Below are positions 7,421 to 18,243 of a stretch of 46,969 nucleotides of DNA, one piece after another. The notes below the pieces were generated by a model. It worked only from the letters and a program-made list of their open reading frames with translations, was not told where the DNA came from and made no database searches. Source of the DNA: Candidatus Desulfolinea nitratireducens (lineage in GTDB: Bacteria; Chloroflexota; Anaerolineae; Anaerolineales; Villigracilaceae); NCBI GenBank assembly GCA_014382535.1, contig JACNJN010000149.1, forward strand, positions 1 through 46,969, in the 5' to 3' direction. The position numbers and the translations under genes were made by a program. Every line of letters begins with the position of its first letter. Within the stretch, counting starts at the first letter, position 1.

Positions 7421-7795
7421 ATGAGCAAATCTATCAGCGAACAAATGGTTGAAAGTCTACGCGAAATGCAGTCAGCCGCCCCCGATATCGAAGCATCGGC
7501 GGTCGTTTCTGTAGACGGACTCATTATAGCTTCCGCTTTACCTGACGAAGTCGAGGAAGACCGTGTTTCAGCCATGTCTGCTGCCATGCTTAGCCTTGGA
7601 GAACGCATCGCCGGAGAGCTCGGCCGCGGCGGTCTTGACCAGGTTTATATCAGAGGCGACAATGGTTTTATCATCCTGACCGCCATTGGCGAAGAAGCAG
7701 TCCTCACCGCGATGGCACGCAAAAAAGCAAAACTTGGACTGATCCTCCTTGAAATGCGGCGTGCTGCCGAAACTCTTACAAAGTTGGTGGGATGA
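7421..7795 (+). CDS. Roadblock/LC7 domain protein
   Basis: This 124-residue protein is filled by one Roadblock/LC7 domain. Marks are the ASAVVSVDGLIIASALPD opening strand pair (about 25-43) and GFIILTAIGEEAVLTAMARKKAKLGLILLEMRRAAETL in the second half. Such proteins dimerise and usually act as regulators of small Ras-like GTPases such as MglA, or in signalling scaffolds. No GTPase gene is adjacent. It is a single-gene unit: a GGAGG lies upstream of the ATG and a strong terminator follows before pyrG. The partner is therefore unknown. Confidence 0.85.
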   Translation: MSKSISEQMVESLREMQSAAPDIEASAVVSVDGLIIASALPDEVEEDRVSAMSAAMLSLGERIAGELGRGGLDQVYIRGDNGFIILTAIGEEAVLTAMARKKAKLGLILLEMRRAAETLTKLVG

Positions 7796-7830
7796 AAAAC
7801 CCATCTCATTCTCACTCCAAAATAAACCCC

Positions 7831-7873
7831 ATGCGGGGAGGAGCCGATCAGCGGCCCTCCCCGCATCTTTTTT
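7831..7873 (+). terminator. Strong Rho-independent terminator after the Roadblock gene
   Basis: Long stem ATGCGGGGAGG paired with CCTCCCCGCAT, an internal GC helper stem, and a run of seven T. It ends just before the pyrG leader. Confidence 0.88.
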
Positions 7874-7877
7874 GTAA

Positions 7878-9503
<1,626 letters not shown>

Positions 9504-9550
9504 TCACCCCCAACTCGTAAACGAGCCATCCCCCTCGCTGGCGGGGGGGA

Positions 9551-10246
9551 TCACAGAGGGGTTCCAAACCCTTCCGGCATCTCGGCATAAACTCCACGCA
9601 TCTCTGGTGGGAGATTGGCCGCAATAGAAAACATGATCCTGTCCGTCAGGGCAAGAGCATCATCGCCTTCTTGCGGAAGTATGGGTGGGCAAAATATCAC
9701 CGTGACCTGATTCCTCCTGGGGAACTCCCTGAAGAATTTATTGCTACCTATGATAGCCATCGGCATGATCGGGACATTTGCCTCCATCGCGAGGCGGGCA
9801 GTTCCTGTTTTGGCGAGACCAAGCCCCTCGCCTCGTGAACGCGTCCCCTCCGGAAACATGCCTAAAGTCTGCTCGTGAGAGAGCGTCTTTTTGGCGTGTT
9901 TCAGTGCCCAAAGATCCTTCCCCTGCCGATGAACGGGAAAGGCACCCACATTTCTCAGCGCGATATCCATGATCGGATTTTTGAATAATTCCGATTTTGC
10001 CATATAGAAAATCGGGCGGGGCAGACTGAGCTGCATGGGGAAAACATCAAAATTGGTGACATGATTTGCGGCAACGATTACAGGCCCCTCCTGCGGGAAA
10101 TTACCCTTACCCTCGATTTTCAAATCCATAAAAATACGAAAAATATTCTTGAGGGTAAACACCAATCCCACCCGAAAGGGCGTGGCTACAAATTGGAATC
10201 TTTGCTTTTCACGGGGATCGATATTTGGGGAATTTAAAACTGGCAA
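9551..10246 (-). CDS. plsC: 1-acyl-sn-glycerol-3-phosphate acyltransferase (PlsC family)
   Basis: This 231-residue lysophosphatidate acyltransferase-type protein adds the second acyl chain in phospholipid synthesis at the inner membrane face. The catalytic HX4D box is H62-VTNF-D67 and the glycerol-phosphate box FPEGTRS is at 131-137. The later IMPMAIIGS segment is also conserved. I accept the TTG start at 10246 because GGAGG lies 5 bases upstream. The family is broad, so the acceptor lipid is not certain. It is divergent from eno. Confidence 0.88.
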   Translation of the reverse strand: MPVLNSPNIDPREKQRFQFVATPFRVGLVFTLKNIFRIFMDLKIEGKGNFPQEGPVIVAANHVTNFDVFPMQLSLPRPIFYMAKSELFKNPIMDIALRNVGAFPVHRQGKDLWALKHAKKTLSHEQTLGMFPEGTRSRGEGLGLAKTGTARLAMEANVPIMPMAIIGSNKFFREFPRRNQVTVIFCPPILPQEGDDALALTDRIMFSIAANLPPEMRGVYAEMPEGFGTPL

Positions 10247-10317
10247 ACAAACCTCCAGAACAAATAAAAAGGGTTATACTTGCGATGCAAATTTTGAAGA
10301 TAACACATATTAATTAA

Positions 10318-11616
<1,299 letters not shown>

Positions 11617-11628
11617 ATAAAAAACCAG

Positions 11629-11660
11629 GTGACTGTGAGAAATCACGGTCACTTTTTTAT
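11629..11660 (+). terminator. Rho-independent terminator after eno
   Basis: Stem GTGACTGTGA / TCACGGTCAC with a GAAA tetraloop, followed by six T. It separates eno from nadC. Confidence 0.88.
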
Positions 11661-11683
11661 TCTATTTCCAAGATAATGTCCTC

Positions 11684-12607
11684 ATGAACAATAATTCTCT
11701 AGATAATAAGATTTACTCACATCTACCCAAACCGCTCCGGCATTTTTCCGTTGTACAGACTGTGGAATTGGCGCTGGCAGAAGATTTATCGGCCGATGGG
11801 GATCTCGAAATTAATCGGGCACAGCTCGCATCAAAGGATATAACCAGCGCAGCCACTCTCGATGCAGATGTGATTTTACATGGCAAGATCACCGCGAAAG
11901 CGAGCGGCATCATCGCTGGGCTGGATCTGGCCGCTGTCATTTTCAAATTTGTAGATCCAAAAATTGAATTCTCTGCAAATGTTCAGGATGGTCAGCAGGT
12001 AGAACCTGGAACGGTTCTGGCCGAACTTTCTGGCCCAGGCGTAGGGATGTTGGCTGCCGAGCGGACTGCACTAAACTTTGTAGGGCGTATTTCTGGCATT
12101 GCAACGCTGACAAGAAAATATGTGGATACAGTCGCTGGAACAAATGCAACCATCCTGGATACACGCAAGACAGCGCCCGGGCTGCGTGTGATCGATAAAT
12201 ATGCGGTCCTGATGGGCGGAGGCGAAAATCATCGGATGGGTTTACATGATATGATCCTCATCAAAGATAACCATATCGACGGCGCAGGCGGAATCGCGGA
12301 AGCGGTAGCAGGCGTACGTCAGCAGTATGGCACGCGCTACCTCATCGAGGTGGAGGTCAAAGATCTGGATGAATTAAATGAAGCCCTTTCGCTATTGCCG
12401 GAACGGATCATGCTTGATAATATGTCCCTGGATATGATGCGCCAGGCAGTCGAGATCACAAAAGGCCGAGTCCAATTGGAGGCCTCCGGAAACGTATCCC
12501 TGGAAACTGTCCGCGGGATTGCTCAAACAGGTGTGGATTTTATCTCGGTTGGCGCATTGACACATTCCGTACCAGTTTTTGATATCAGCATGCGGATGGT
12601 CGCGTAA
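11684..12607 (+). CDS. nadC: Nicotinate-nucleotide pyrophosphorylase (quinolinate phosphoribosyltransferase)
   Basis: This 307-residue enzyme converts quinolinate and PRPP to nicotinate mononucleotide, the third step of de novo NAD synthesis. Family motifs are ERTALNFVGRISGIAT, ILDTRKTAPGLR, GGGENHRMGLHDMILIKDNH, EVEVKDLDE, IMLDNMS and EASGNVS, in the usual order. An N-terminal extension of about 25 residues precedes the family start. It is the first gene of nadC-nadA-nadB; nadA begins 31 bp after its stop. Confidence 0.96.
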   Translation: MNNNSLDNKIYSHLPKPLRHFSVVQTVELALAEDLSADGDLEINRAQLASKDITSAATLDADVILHGKITAKASGIIAGLDLAAVIFKFVDPKIEFSANVQDGQQVEPGTVLAELSGPGVGMLAAERTALNFVGRISGIATLTRKYVDTVAGTNATILDTRKTAPGLRVIDKYAVLMGGGENHRMGLHDMILIKDNHIDGAGGIAEAVAGVRQQYGTRYLIEVEVKDLDELNEALSLLPERIMLDNMSLDMMRQAVEITKGRVQLEASGNVSLETVRGIAQTGVDFISVGALTHSVPVFDISMRMVA

Positions 12608-12638
12608 ATCGCAACTATTCCTTTTATTGGAGAACCTA

Positions 12639-13670
12639 ATGACCTTTGAAACTTTTTATCAGGAAATGCAAGAGAAGCTCAAAAATGTCGTTCCTGAACC
12701 AGAAATATTTATCAAGGCCGAGATCGCCTGGGAAATCAACAAACTCAAGATTGAAAAGAATGCTGTCATTCTCGGGCATAATTATATGGAGGCAGCCCTC
12801 TTTCACTCGATCCCCGATCATGTCGGAGATTCTTTGGGACTGAGTCGCATCGCTGCTGAAACCGACAAAGATATCATCGTCTTTTGCGGAGTGCGTTTTA
12901 TGGCCGAAACTGCCAAAATCCTTAACCCCAAAAAGACGGTGCTCCTTCCTGCAAAAAAGGCTGGCTGCTCGCTGGCAGAAAGTATTACGGCACAGGATGT
13001 CCGCGATTTACGGGAACGCTTTCCCGGTGTGCCAGTGGTGACCTATGTCAACACCTATGCCGATGTGAAAGCCGAAAGTGATATTTGCTGTACATCAGCT
13101 AATGCCAAGGCAGTCGTAGAATCCTTAAATACTGATACCGTCATCTTCCTGCCGGATGAATATCTCGCAGGGAATGTCGCCAAGGAGACGGGCAAGCATA
13201 TTATTTTCCCCACACGCACAAAGAGGGCGAACGATTCTCTCCTGGATGTTCAGTTGATCGGTTGGCATGGACGCTGCGAGGTGCACGAACAATTTACTGT
13301 GAAGGATATCGAAGATATCCGCGCCCAATATCCCGACGTGGCGATTCTTGCCCATCCCGAATGCAGCCCGGAAGTGGTAGCCGCCTCCGACTTTGCCAGC
13401 AGCACGACAGCCATGATCCGCTACGTGGAAGAGAGCAATGCGCCTCAATATTTATTGCTGACCGAATGTGCCATGGGTGACAATATCGCTGCTGCTAACC
13501 CAGATAAAAATATGCTTGGCTTATGTCGCGTACGCTGCCCGCATATGAACGAAATTACCCTTGAAGACACGCTGGATTCTTTACAAAATATGCGCTATGT
13601 AATCGAAATCCCTGAAGATATTCGCATTCGCGCCGAGCGCGCAGTCCAGCGCATGATTGAAATTGGATAG
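12639..13670 (+). CDS. nadA: Quinolinate synthase A
   Basis: This 343-residue [4Fe-4S] enzyme condenses iminoaspartate with dihydroxyacetone phosphate to give quinolinate. The three cluster ligands are visible: C110 in KAGCSLAES, a Cys near 242 in AHPECSPEV, and a Cys near 300 in CRVRCPHMN. Substrate-site blocks include LGHNYMEA and YVNTYADVKAESDICCTSAN. I chose the ATG at 12639, after TTGGAGAACCTA, rather than an upstream in-frame start that overlaps the end of nadC. The labile cluster fits an anaerobic or micro-oxic host. Confidence 0.96.
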   Translation: MTFETFYQEMQEKLKNVVPEPEIFIKAEIAWEINKLKIEKNAVILGHNYMEAALFHSIPDHVGDSLGLSRIAAETDKDIIVFCGVRFMAETAKILNPKKTVLLPAKKAGCSLAESITAQDVRDLRERFPGVPVVTYVNTYADVKAESDICCTSANAKAVVESLNTDTVIFLPDEYLAGNVAKETGKHIIFPTRTKRANDSLLDVQLIGWHGRCEVHEQFTVKDIEDIRAQYPDVAILAHPECSPEVVAASDFASSTTAMIRYVEESNAPQYLLLTECAMGDNIAAANPDKNMLGLCRVRCPHMNEITLEDTLDSLQNMRYVIEIPEDIRIRAERAVQRMIEIG

Positions 13671-13682
13671 ACAGGAACCCCC

Positions 13683-13765
13683 CAGCCTCTGAGCGGAGTT
13701 CAGAGCGGTAGCGATGAACGTAGTCGAAGAGTGGCGCGTTAAAAACTCGTCCTTCACCCAATCGG
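13683..13765 (+). repeat. Dispersed CTCTGAGCGGA repeat, copy 2
   Basis: Lies between nadA and nadB. It shares cctctgagcgga, gaagag and aactcgtccttc with 6364-6471 and carries the cacccaatcgggtac tail found inverted at 27215-27290. Confidence 0.55.
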
Positions 13766-13774
13766 GTACTACAT

Positions 13775-15349
13775 ATGCAAACAGACGTCCTCATCATCGG
13801 TAGCGGCATCGCCGGAGCAAGCGCTGCCTTGCGCCTGAGCGCAGACTCTCAACGCCAGATCACGCTCATTACCAGTGCACAAAGACCGATTGAAAGCAAT
13901 TCGCAATATGCCCAGGGGGGTATCGTCGGGCGCGGGCAGGAAGATTCTTCCGATATGCTCAGGGAGGATATCCTCAACGCCGGGGATGGGATCTGCTTTC
14001 CCGAGGCCGTTGAAATCCTGGCAAAGGATGGGCCTGAACTCCTTCAGAAAATACTCATTGAACAGGTTGGCGTCTCATTCGACGAAAAAGAGAGTGGCGG
14101 GCTGGTCTACGGCCTCGAGGCGGCTCATTCGCGGCGGCGCATTCTGCATGTCGGTGATTTTACCGGCAAAGCGATCATGCGTGCATTGCTCCAAAAACTG
14201 GATGAGCAACCCAACGTCAATATTCTCACCGGGCAAACTGCGATCGACCTGATCACCTTCCCCCACCACGCCCGAAATCCCCTTGCCATTTATCAGCATC
14301 CTGCCTGTCATGGAGCCTACGTCTTTAATCAGAAAAACCACAAGATCTCACGCGTCCTGGCCAATAATACCATTCTGGCCTCTGGCGGTTTGGGACAAAT
14401 CTTCCTCAATACTACCAATCCAAGTGGCGCCCGTGGCGATGGATTAGCGATGGCTTATCGGGCTGGAGCACGAGTCGCAAATGCTGAATACGTCCAATTT
14501 CACCCCACTGCAATGCATATGCCAGGAGTGACGAAATTCCTGATCAGCGAAGCTGTTCGCGGAGAGGGCGGCGTATTAATGACCCCAGGTGGACGAGCTT
14601 TTATGTCCCAATATTCCTCTAAATGGAAAGACCTTGCCCCGCGCGATATTGTCGCCCGTGCCATTTATTGGGAAATGCTGGAAAATGATTATCCCTATGT
14701 CCTGCTCGATATCGCCTCGCATATGAAAGCGGATGCGATCAAAACACGCTTCCCGCAAATTTATGAACGCTGCCTGAAAATGGAGATCGATATCACCGAG
14801 CGGCCAATTCCGGTGGTACCGGCTGCGCATTATTTCTGCGGTGGCGTATTGGTCGATGAATGGGGACAAAGCTCAATCCCGGGTCTATACGCGGTAGGTG
14901 AAGTTTCCTGCACCGGGGTCCATGGGGCAAACCGATTGGCTAGTACCTCCTTATTGGAAGGCCTGGTCTGGGGCGACCGCGCTGCCCGTCACATCCGTGA
15001 CCTTGAACCTGCCCCCATTGTGGATGAAAATGATGTCCCCCCTTGGGATGACACCAACGCTCAATACGATACCGATCCTACTTTGATCCAGGGTGACATG
15101 CAAACCATCCGCAACCTGATGTGGCATTATGTCGGGTTGGTTCGCAGCCATTATCGGATGAATCGCGCCCTGCGCGAACTCCATCATTTACGGACCGAGA
15201 TCGAAGGCTTCTACAAAAAATCCCGCCTGACAGACGGCCTGATCGGCCTGCGCAACAGCGTCCAGGCCGCCCTGATCGTTGCCAATGCTGCCAGAATGAA
15301 CAAGGTCAGCAGAGGCTGTCATTATCGGGAAGAAAGCATACAAGACTGA
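13775..15349 (+). CDS. nadB: L-aspartate oxidase
   Basis: This 524-residue FAD enzyme oxidises aspartate to iminoaspartate, the substrate of NadA. The dinucleotide-binding motif GSGIAGASAA is at about 9-18. The flavin-contact block SNSQYAQGGI follows, then EAAHSRRRILHVGDFTG, GGLGQIF and YVQFHPTAMH. The C-terminal part has YAVGEVSCTGVHGANRLAS and the helical succinate dehydrogenase-type tail. Anaerobes use fumarate rather than oxygen as electron acceptor with this enzyme; that is inference here. A dispersed repeat sits in the 104-bp gap after nadA. Terminator at 15366. Confidence 0.97.
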   Translation: MQTDVLIIGSGIAGASAALRLSADSQRQITLITSAQRPIESNSQYAQGGIVGRGQEDSSDMLREDILNAGDGICFPEAVEILAKDGPELLQKILIEQVGVSFDEKESGGLVYGLEAAHSRRRILHVGDFTGKAIMRALLQKLDEQPNVNILTGQTAIDLITFPHHARNPLAIYQHPACHGAYVFNQKNHKISRVLANNTILASGGLGQIFLNTTNPSGARGDGLAMAYRAGARVANAEYVQFHPTAMHMPGVTKFLISEAVRGEGGVLMTPGGRAFMSQYSSKWKDLAPRDIVARAIYWEMLENDYPYVLLDIASHMKADAIKTRFPQIYERCLKMEIDITERPIPVVPAAHYFCGGVLVDEWGQSSIPGLYAVGEVSCTGVHGANRLASTSLLEGLVWGDRAARHIRDLEPAPIVDENDVPPWDDTNAQYDTDPTLIQGDMQTIRNLMWHYVGLVRSHYRMNRALRELHHLRTEIEGFYKKSRLTDGLIGLRNSVQAALIVANAARMNKVSRGCHYREESIQD

Positions 15350-15365
15350 TAATTTCTCAAAAAAG

Positions 15366-15397
15366 AAAAAACCATTCCGGGAACGGGATGGTTTTTC
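15366..15397 (+). terminator. Rho-independent terminator after nadB
   Basis: Stem AAAAACCATTCC / GGGATGGTTTTT with a short GC-rich loop. The T-rich right arm continues to 15396. Confidence 0.85.
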
Positions 15398-15545
15398 GTA
15401 ATAAAGTTCTCTTTTCCTATTAGACTTCTTGCAAAAACCCCTTTTTGACACTGCTCTAGCCGCCGTCCTCGGCGGCGGGGACGCCGCTGGGAGCACATAT
15501 GAAAGAGGTCTATTGATATTCACTAAAGTTAGATAATATTATCTG

Positions 15546-15608
15546 AGTAAAACGTCCCGCAGGTTCCCATTATTTCAGGTACAAAAAAATTAACCTGCGG
15601 GACGCTCA
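15546..15608 (+). repeat. 64-bp palindromic dispersed repeat, copy B
   Basis: Opens with aaaacgtcccgcaggtt and closes with aacctgcgggacgctc. It is nearly identical to the reverse complement of 7143-7207. It lies in the gap between nadB and iorB, both of which end here. The rest of 15398-15658 holds a GC-rich imperfect palindrome near 15458-15490 and no gene. Confidence 0.75.
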
Positions 15609-15658
15609 TAACCAATTTATCTGAATATCAGTAGGATGAGATCCAGACCTGAGCGAGA

Positions 15659-16243
15659 TTACTTCACAGCCTGACGCCCGGCCTGAAAAGCCTCCCGGTT
15701 CAGCTCAACAAATTTCGGCGGGACCCGGGCCTCAATTACCTTCAACCACGGATCTGACTCCATTTCCAGTATCTTAGAAAGCGCTCCCAGAAGTACCACA
15801 TTCGCAGCTTTGATATTGCCAAGTTCTTTAGCGATCTCAACACCCCTCACCCAATAAACTTTATCAGTCACCAATTTGAAAGATGCTTTGATCTTTTCAT
15901 TGGCAGGATACACATCCATCCCGGAGCTGACGGATAAGGGAGTGATTTCATAATCATTTACCAGGACCATCCCTTTCTCGCGAACTCCACCCACAAAACG
16001 GATTGCTTCCAGCTTCTCAAATGCGATCAGAATATCCGCTTCGCCATCAGGAATGACAGGAGAATAGACTTTCTCACCCCAACTGACGTGTGAGACCACG
16101 CTCCCACCGCGTTGCGACATGCCATGAACCTCGGCTTTTTTTACATCGTAACCCAGGCTAATTCCCAATTCGGCTAAAACGTTGCTGGCAAGGATCGTTC
16201 CCTGCCCACCAACGCCCACCAGTAGAAAACGCATATTTTTCAT
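15659..16243 (-). CDS. iorB: Indolepyruvate:ferredoxin oxidoreductase, beta subunit
   Basis: This 194-residue gamma-type (POR/KGOR gamma) subunit works with IorA to oxidise aryl-pyruvates, from aromatic amino acid transamination, to aryl-acetyl-CoA while reducing ferredoxin. Visible marks are VGVGGQGTILASNVLAELG (about 8-26), KKAEVHGMSQRGGSVVSHV with the conserved MSQRGG, and the PDGEADILIAFEKLEA region. It lies 79 bp downstream of iorA, separated by a short caccacaaag-type repeat. A GAGGGA ribosome site precedes its ATG. Confidence 0.93.
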   Translation of the reverse strand: MKNMRFLLVGVGGQGTILASNVLAELGISLGYDVKKAEVHGMSQRGGSVVSHVSWGEKVYSPVIPDGEADILIAFEKLEAIRFVGGVREKGMVLVNDYEITPLSVSSGMDVYPANEKIKASFKLVTDKVYWVRGVEIAKELGNIKAANVVLLGALSKILEMESDPWLKVIEARVPPKFVELNREAFQAGRQAVK

Positions 16244-16256
16244 AATTCCCTCGATG

Positions 16257-16320
16257 ATTTACCACAAAGGCACAAAGTTCACCAAGAAAACCTTTGTGTT
16301 TTTCCGTATCTTTGTGGTGA
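16257..16320 (-). repeat. Dispersed caccacaaag palindromic repeat
   Basis: Forward accacaaaggcacaaag and downstream ctttgtggtg form an imperfect palindrome between iorA and iorB. The minus-strand reading shares tcaccacaaaga and an aaacacaaagg block with the insertion inside the gene at 36420-37421. Confidence 0.6.
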
Positions 16321-16322
16321 AC

Positions 16323-18212
16323 CTAATCCACTTGTCGTGCCAATACCTGCTCGCGAAATAAAATTGCATCACGGGGGCAAACCTGCGAGCAGATTTCACA
16401 TCCTGTACAAAGTATCGGGTTTATTTCCGCCAGCGGACGCCGGGTTTTCTCGTCCAGCTTTTCTGATCTGATGATCGCTGGACAACCGATCCGGAAGCAG
16501 AGAGTGCAACCATTGCAATCCTCTTCAACGATATCCAGGGGCAGATATTTTTTGCGCTCATCTGGAACAAGGGCACAGGCATGATCAGTGATCAAGACTG
16601 CCGGCTCGTCGATTTTCAGCCACTCCCTGAGCGTGCTTTCAATCGCATCCACATCATAGGCATCAACGCGCCTGACAGTTTTGATGCCTATTGAGCGGAC
16701 AAGTGCTTCAATATCGACTTCGTTGGTTGGCTTGCCTTGCAGGGTTAACCCGGAACCGGGATTTTCCTGTTGTCCTGTCATGCTGGTAATACGGTTATCC
16801 ATAATGATCGTGATCACATTGCTCTGGTTATAGGCCACATTCATCAAGGCCTGCACCCCGGTGTGAAAAAAAGTCGAATCACCGATCACCGAAAAATGTC
16901 GTTCCCTGTCGCCAGCCATCATGCCGCCATGCGCCACGCCAATACTTGCGCCCATACAACCGCAGGTGTCCATTGCACTCAAAGGCGGTACAACACCCAG
17001 TGTATAACAGCCGATATCACCGTTGACTGGTCGTTTGAGCTTGTTCAAGATATAGAAAGTGCTCCGATGAGGACAACCGGGACAAAGCGCTGGGGGGCGC
17101 CTGGGCAGTTCTTCCACCAAAAGGACGGGGAACTCCACTCGCGCAGCCGGAGCAGACTCGACCTCGGGTTGGGTTTTCGGTTCATCGGGCAATAAGCCAA
17201 TCCGAATTGCGTGCGATCGTACGATTCCCGAATTCAGTTCACCGTTATGCGGAAAGATCGATTTAAAATGTGGATATTTGCCGCCAACCCATCCATCCGG
17301 TTTATATAATTTGATCCCCATCATCAATACCTGCTCCTCGATAAAGGGATCCAGTTCCTCAAGTACGATGACTTTATCAACCTTTGCAGCAAAATCACGA
17401 ATCATATTTTGCGGCAGCGGGAAAGACATGCCAAGCTTTAAGATGCTGGCATCAGGGAAAACATCGCGAGCGTACTGATAGGCAATCCCGCTGGTAATTA
17501 CACCAAGCTCAAAACTACGCATCTCTGCCCGATTGAGATCAGAAGTCTCGGCGAAGTCAGCAAGTTTTTGGAGACGCTCCTCCACAAGAGGATGTCGTTT
17601 GCGCGCATTGGCGGGGATCATGACATATTTGGCAGGGTTACGCGGATATTTTCCCGGAGGTGGGGTTTGGTAGCGATCAGGTCCGGTTGCGACGAGTGAG
17701 CTGGTATGACAAATCCGCGTCGTCGGGCGGATTAAAACAGGGGTGTCAAATTCTTCACTGATCTCAAATGCCCTCACCATCATATCCCTGGCTTCCTGAC
17801 TGTCAGCAGGATCGAGGCAGGGAATACGCGCAAATTTGGCATAATTGCGGTTATCCTGTTCGTTCTGGGAGGAATGCATTGAAGGGTCATCGGCAGAAAC
17901 GATCACCAGGCCAGCTTCCATCCCGGTCATCGCGGCATAGAAAAATGAATCTGCGGCTACATTCACACCAACATGCTTCATGGTCGCCAGGGCGCGTTTA
18001 CCCGCATATGCTGCACCCACAGCGACATCCAGCGCGACTTTCTCATTCGGAGCCCACTCAGCATAAACATTTGGCATTGAAGCAAAAAACTCCAGGATTT
18101 CGGTACTCGGTGTCCCCGGGTAACCCGACGCCACTTCCACGCCTGCTTCCCAGGCGCCGCGCGCCAGGGCCTCATTACCAGAGAGCAGTCGTTTTACCAA
18201 TTCTTCTGTCAT
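16323..18212 (-). CDS. iorA: Indolepyruvate:ferredoxin oxidoreductase, alpha subunit
   Basis: This 629-residue catalytic subunit contains the pyruvate:ferredoxin-oxidoreductase N-terminal domain (LSGNEALARGAWEAGVEVAS and GYPGTPSTEILE, about 9-40). The thiamine-diphosphate domain in the second half has CPGCPHRSTFYIL, GDIGCYTLG, and GDSTFFHTGV followed by NQSNVITIIMDN. Two C-terminal [4Fe-4S] motifs follow: CNGCTLCFRIGCP and CTGCEICSQVCP (about 570-620). It transfers electrons to ferredoxin during amino acid catabolism and is typical of anaerobes. AGGAG lies upstream of the ATG. The first Fe-S motif has FRIGCP in place of the usual spacing, as is common for IorA. Confidence 0.95.
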   Translation of the reverse strand: MTEELVKRLLSGNEALARGAWEAGVEVASGYPGTPSTEILEFFASMPNVYAEWAPNEKVALDVAVGAAYAGKRALATMKHVGVNVAADSFFYAAMTGMEAGLVIVSADDPSMHSSQNEQDNRNYAKFARIPCLDPADSQEARDMMVRAFEISEEFDTPVLIRPTTRICHTSSLVATGPDRYQTPPPGKYPRNPAKYVMIPANARKRHPLVEERLQKLADFAETSDLNRAEMRSFELGVITSGIAYQYARDVFPDASILKLGMSFPLPQNMIRDFAAKVDKVIVLEELDPFIEEQVLMMGIKLYKPDGWVGGKYPHFKSIFPHNGELNSGIVRSHAIRIGLLPDEPKTQPEVESAPAARVEFPVLLVEELPRRPPALCPGCPHRSTFYILNKLKRPVNGDIGCYTLGVVPPLSAMDTCGCMGASIGVAHGGMMAGDRERHFSVIGDSTFFHTGVQALMNVAYNQSNVITIIMDNRITSMTGQQENPGSGLTLQGKPTNEVDIEALVRSIGIKTVRRVDAYDVDAIESTLREWLKIDEPAVLITDHACALVPDERKKYLPLDIVEEDCNGCTLCFRIGCPAIIRSEKLDEKTRRPLAEINPILCTGCEICSQVCPRDAILFREQVLARQVD

Positions 18213-18243
18213 TTGGGAATTTCTCCTATACCAACAATTAAAT

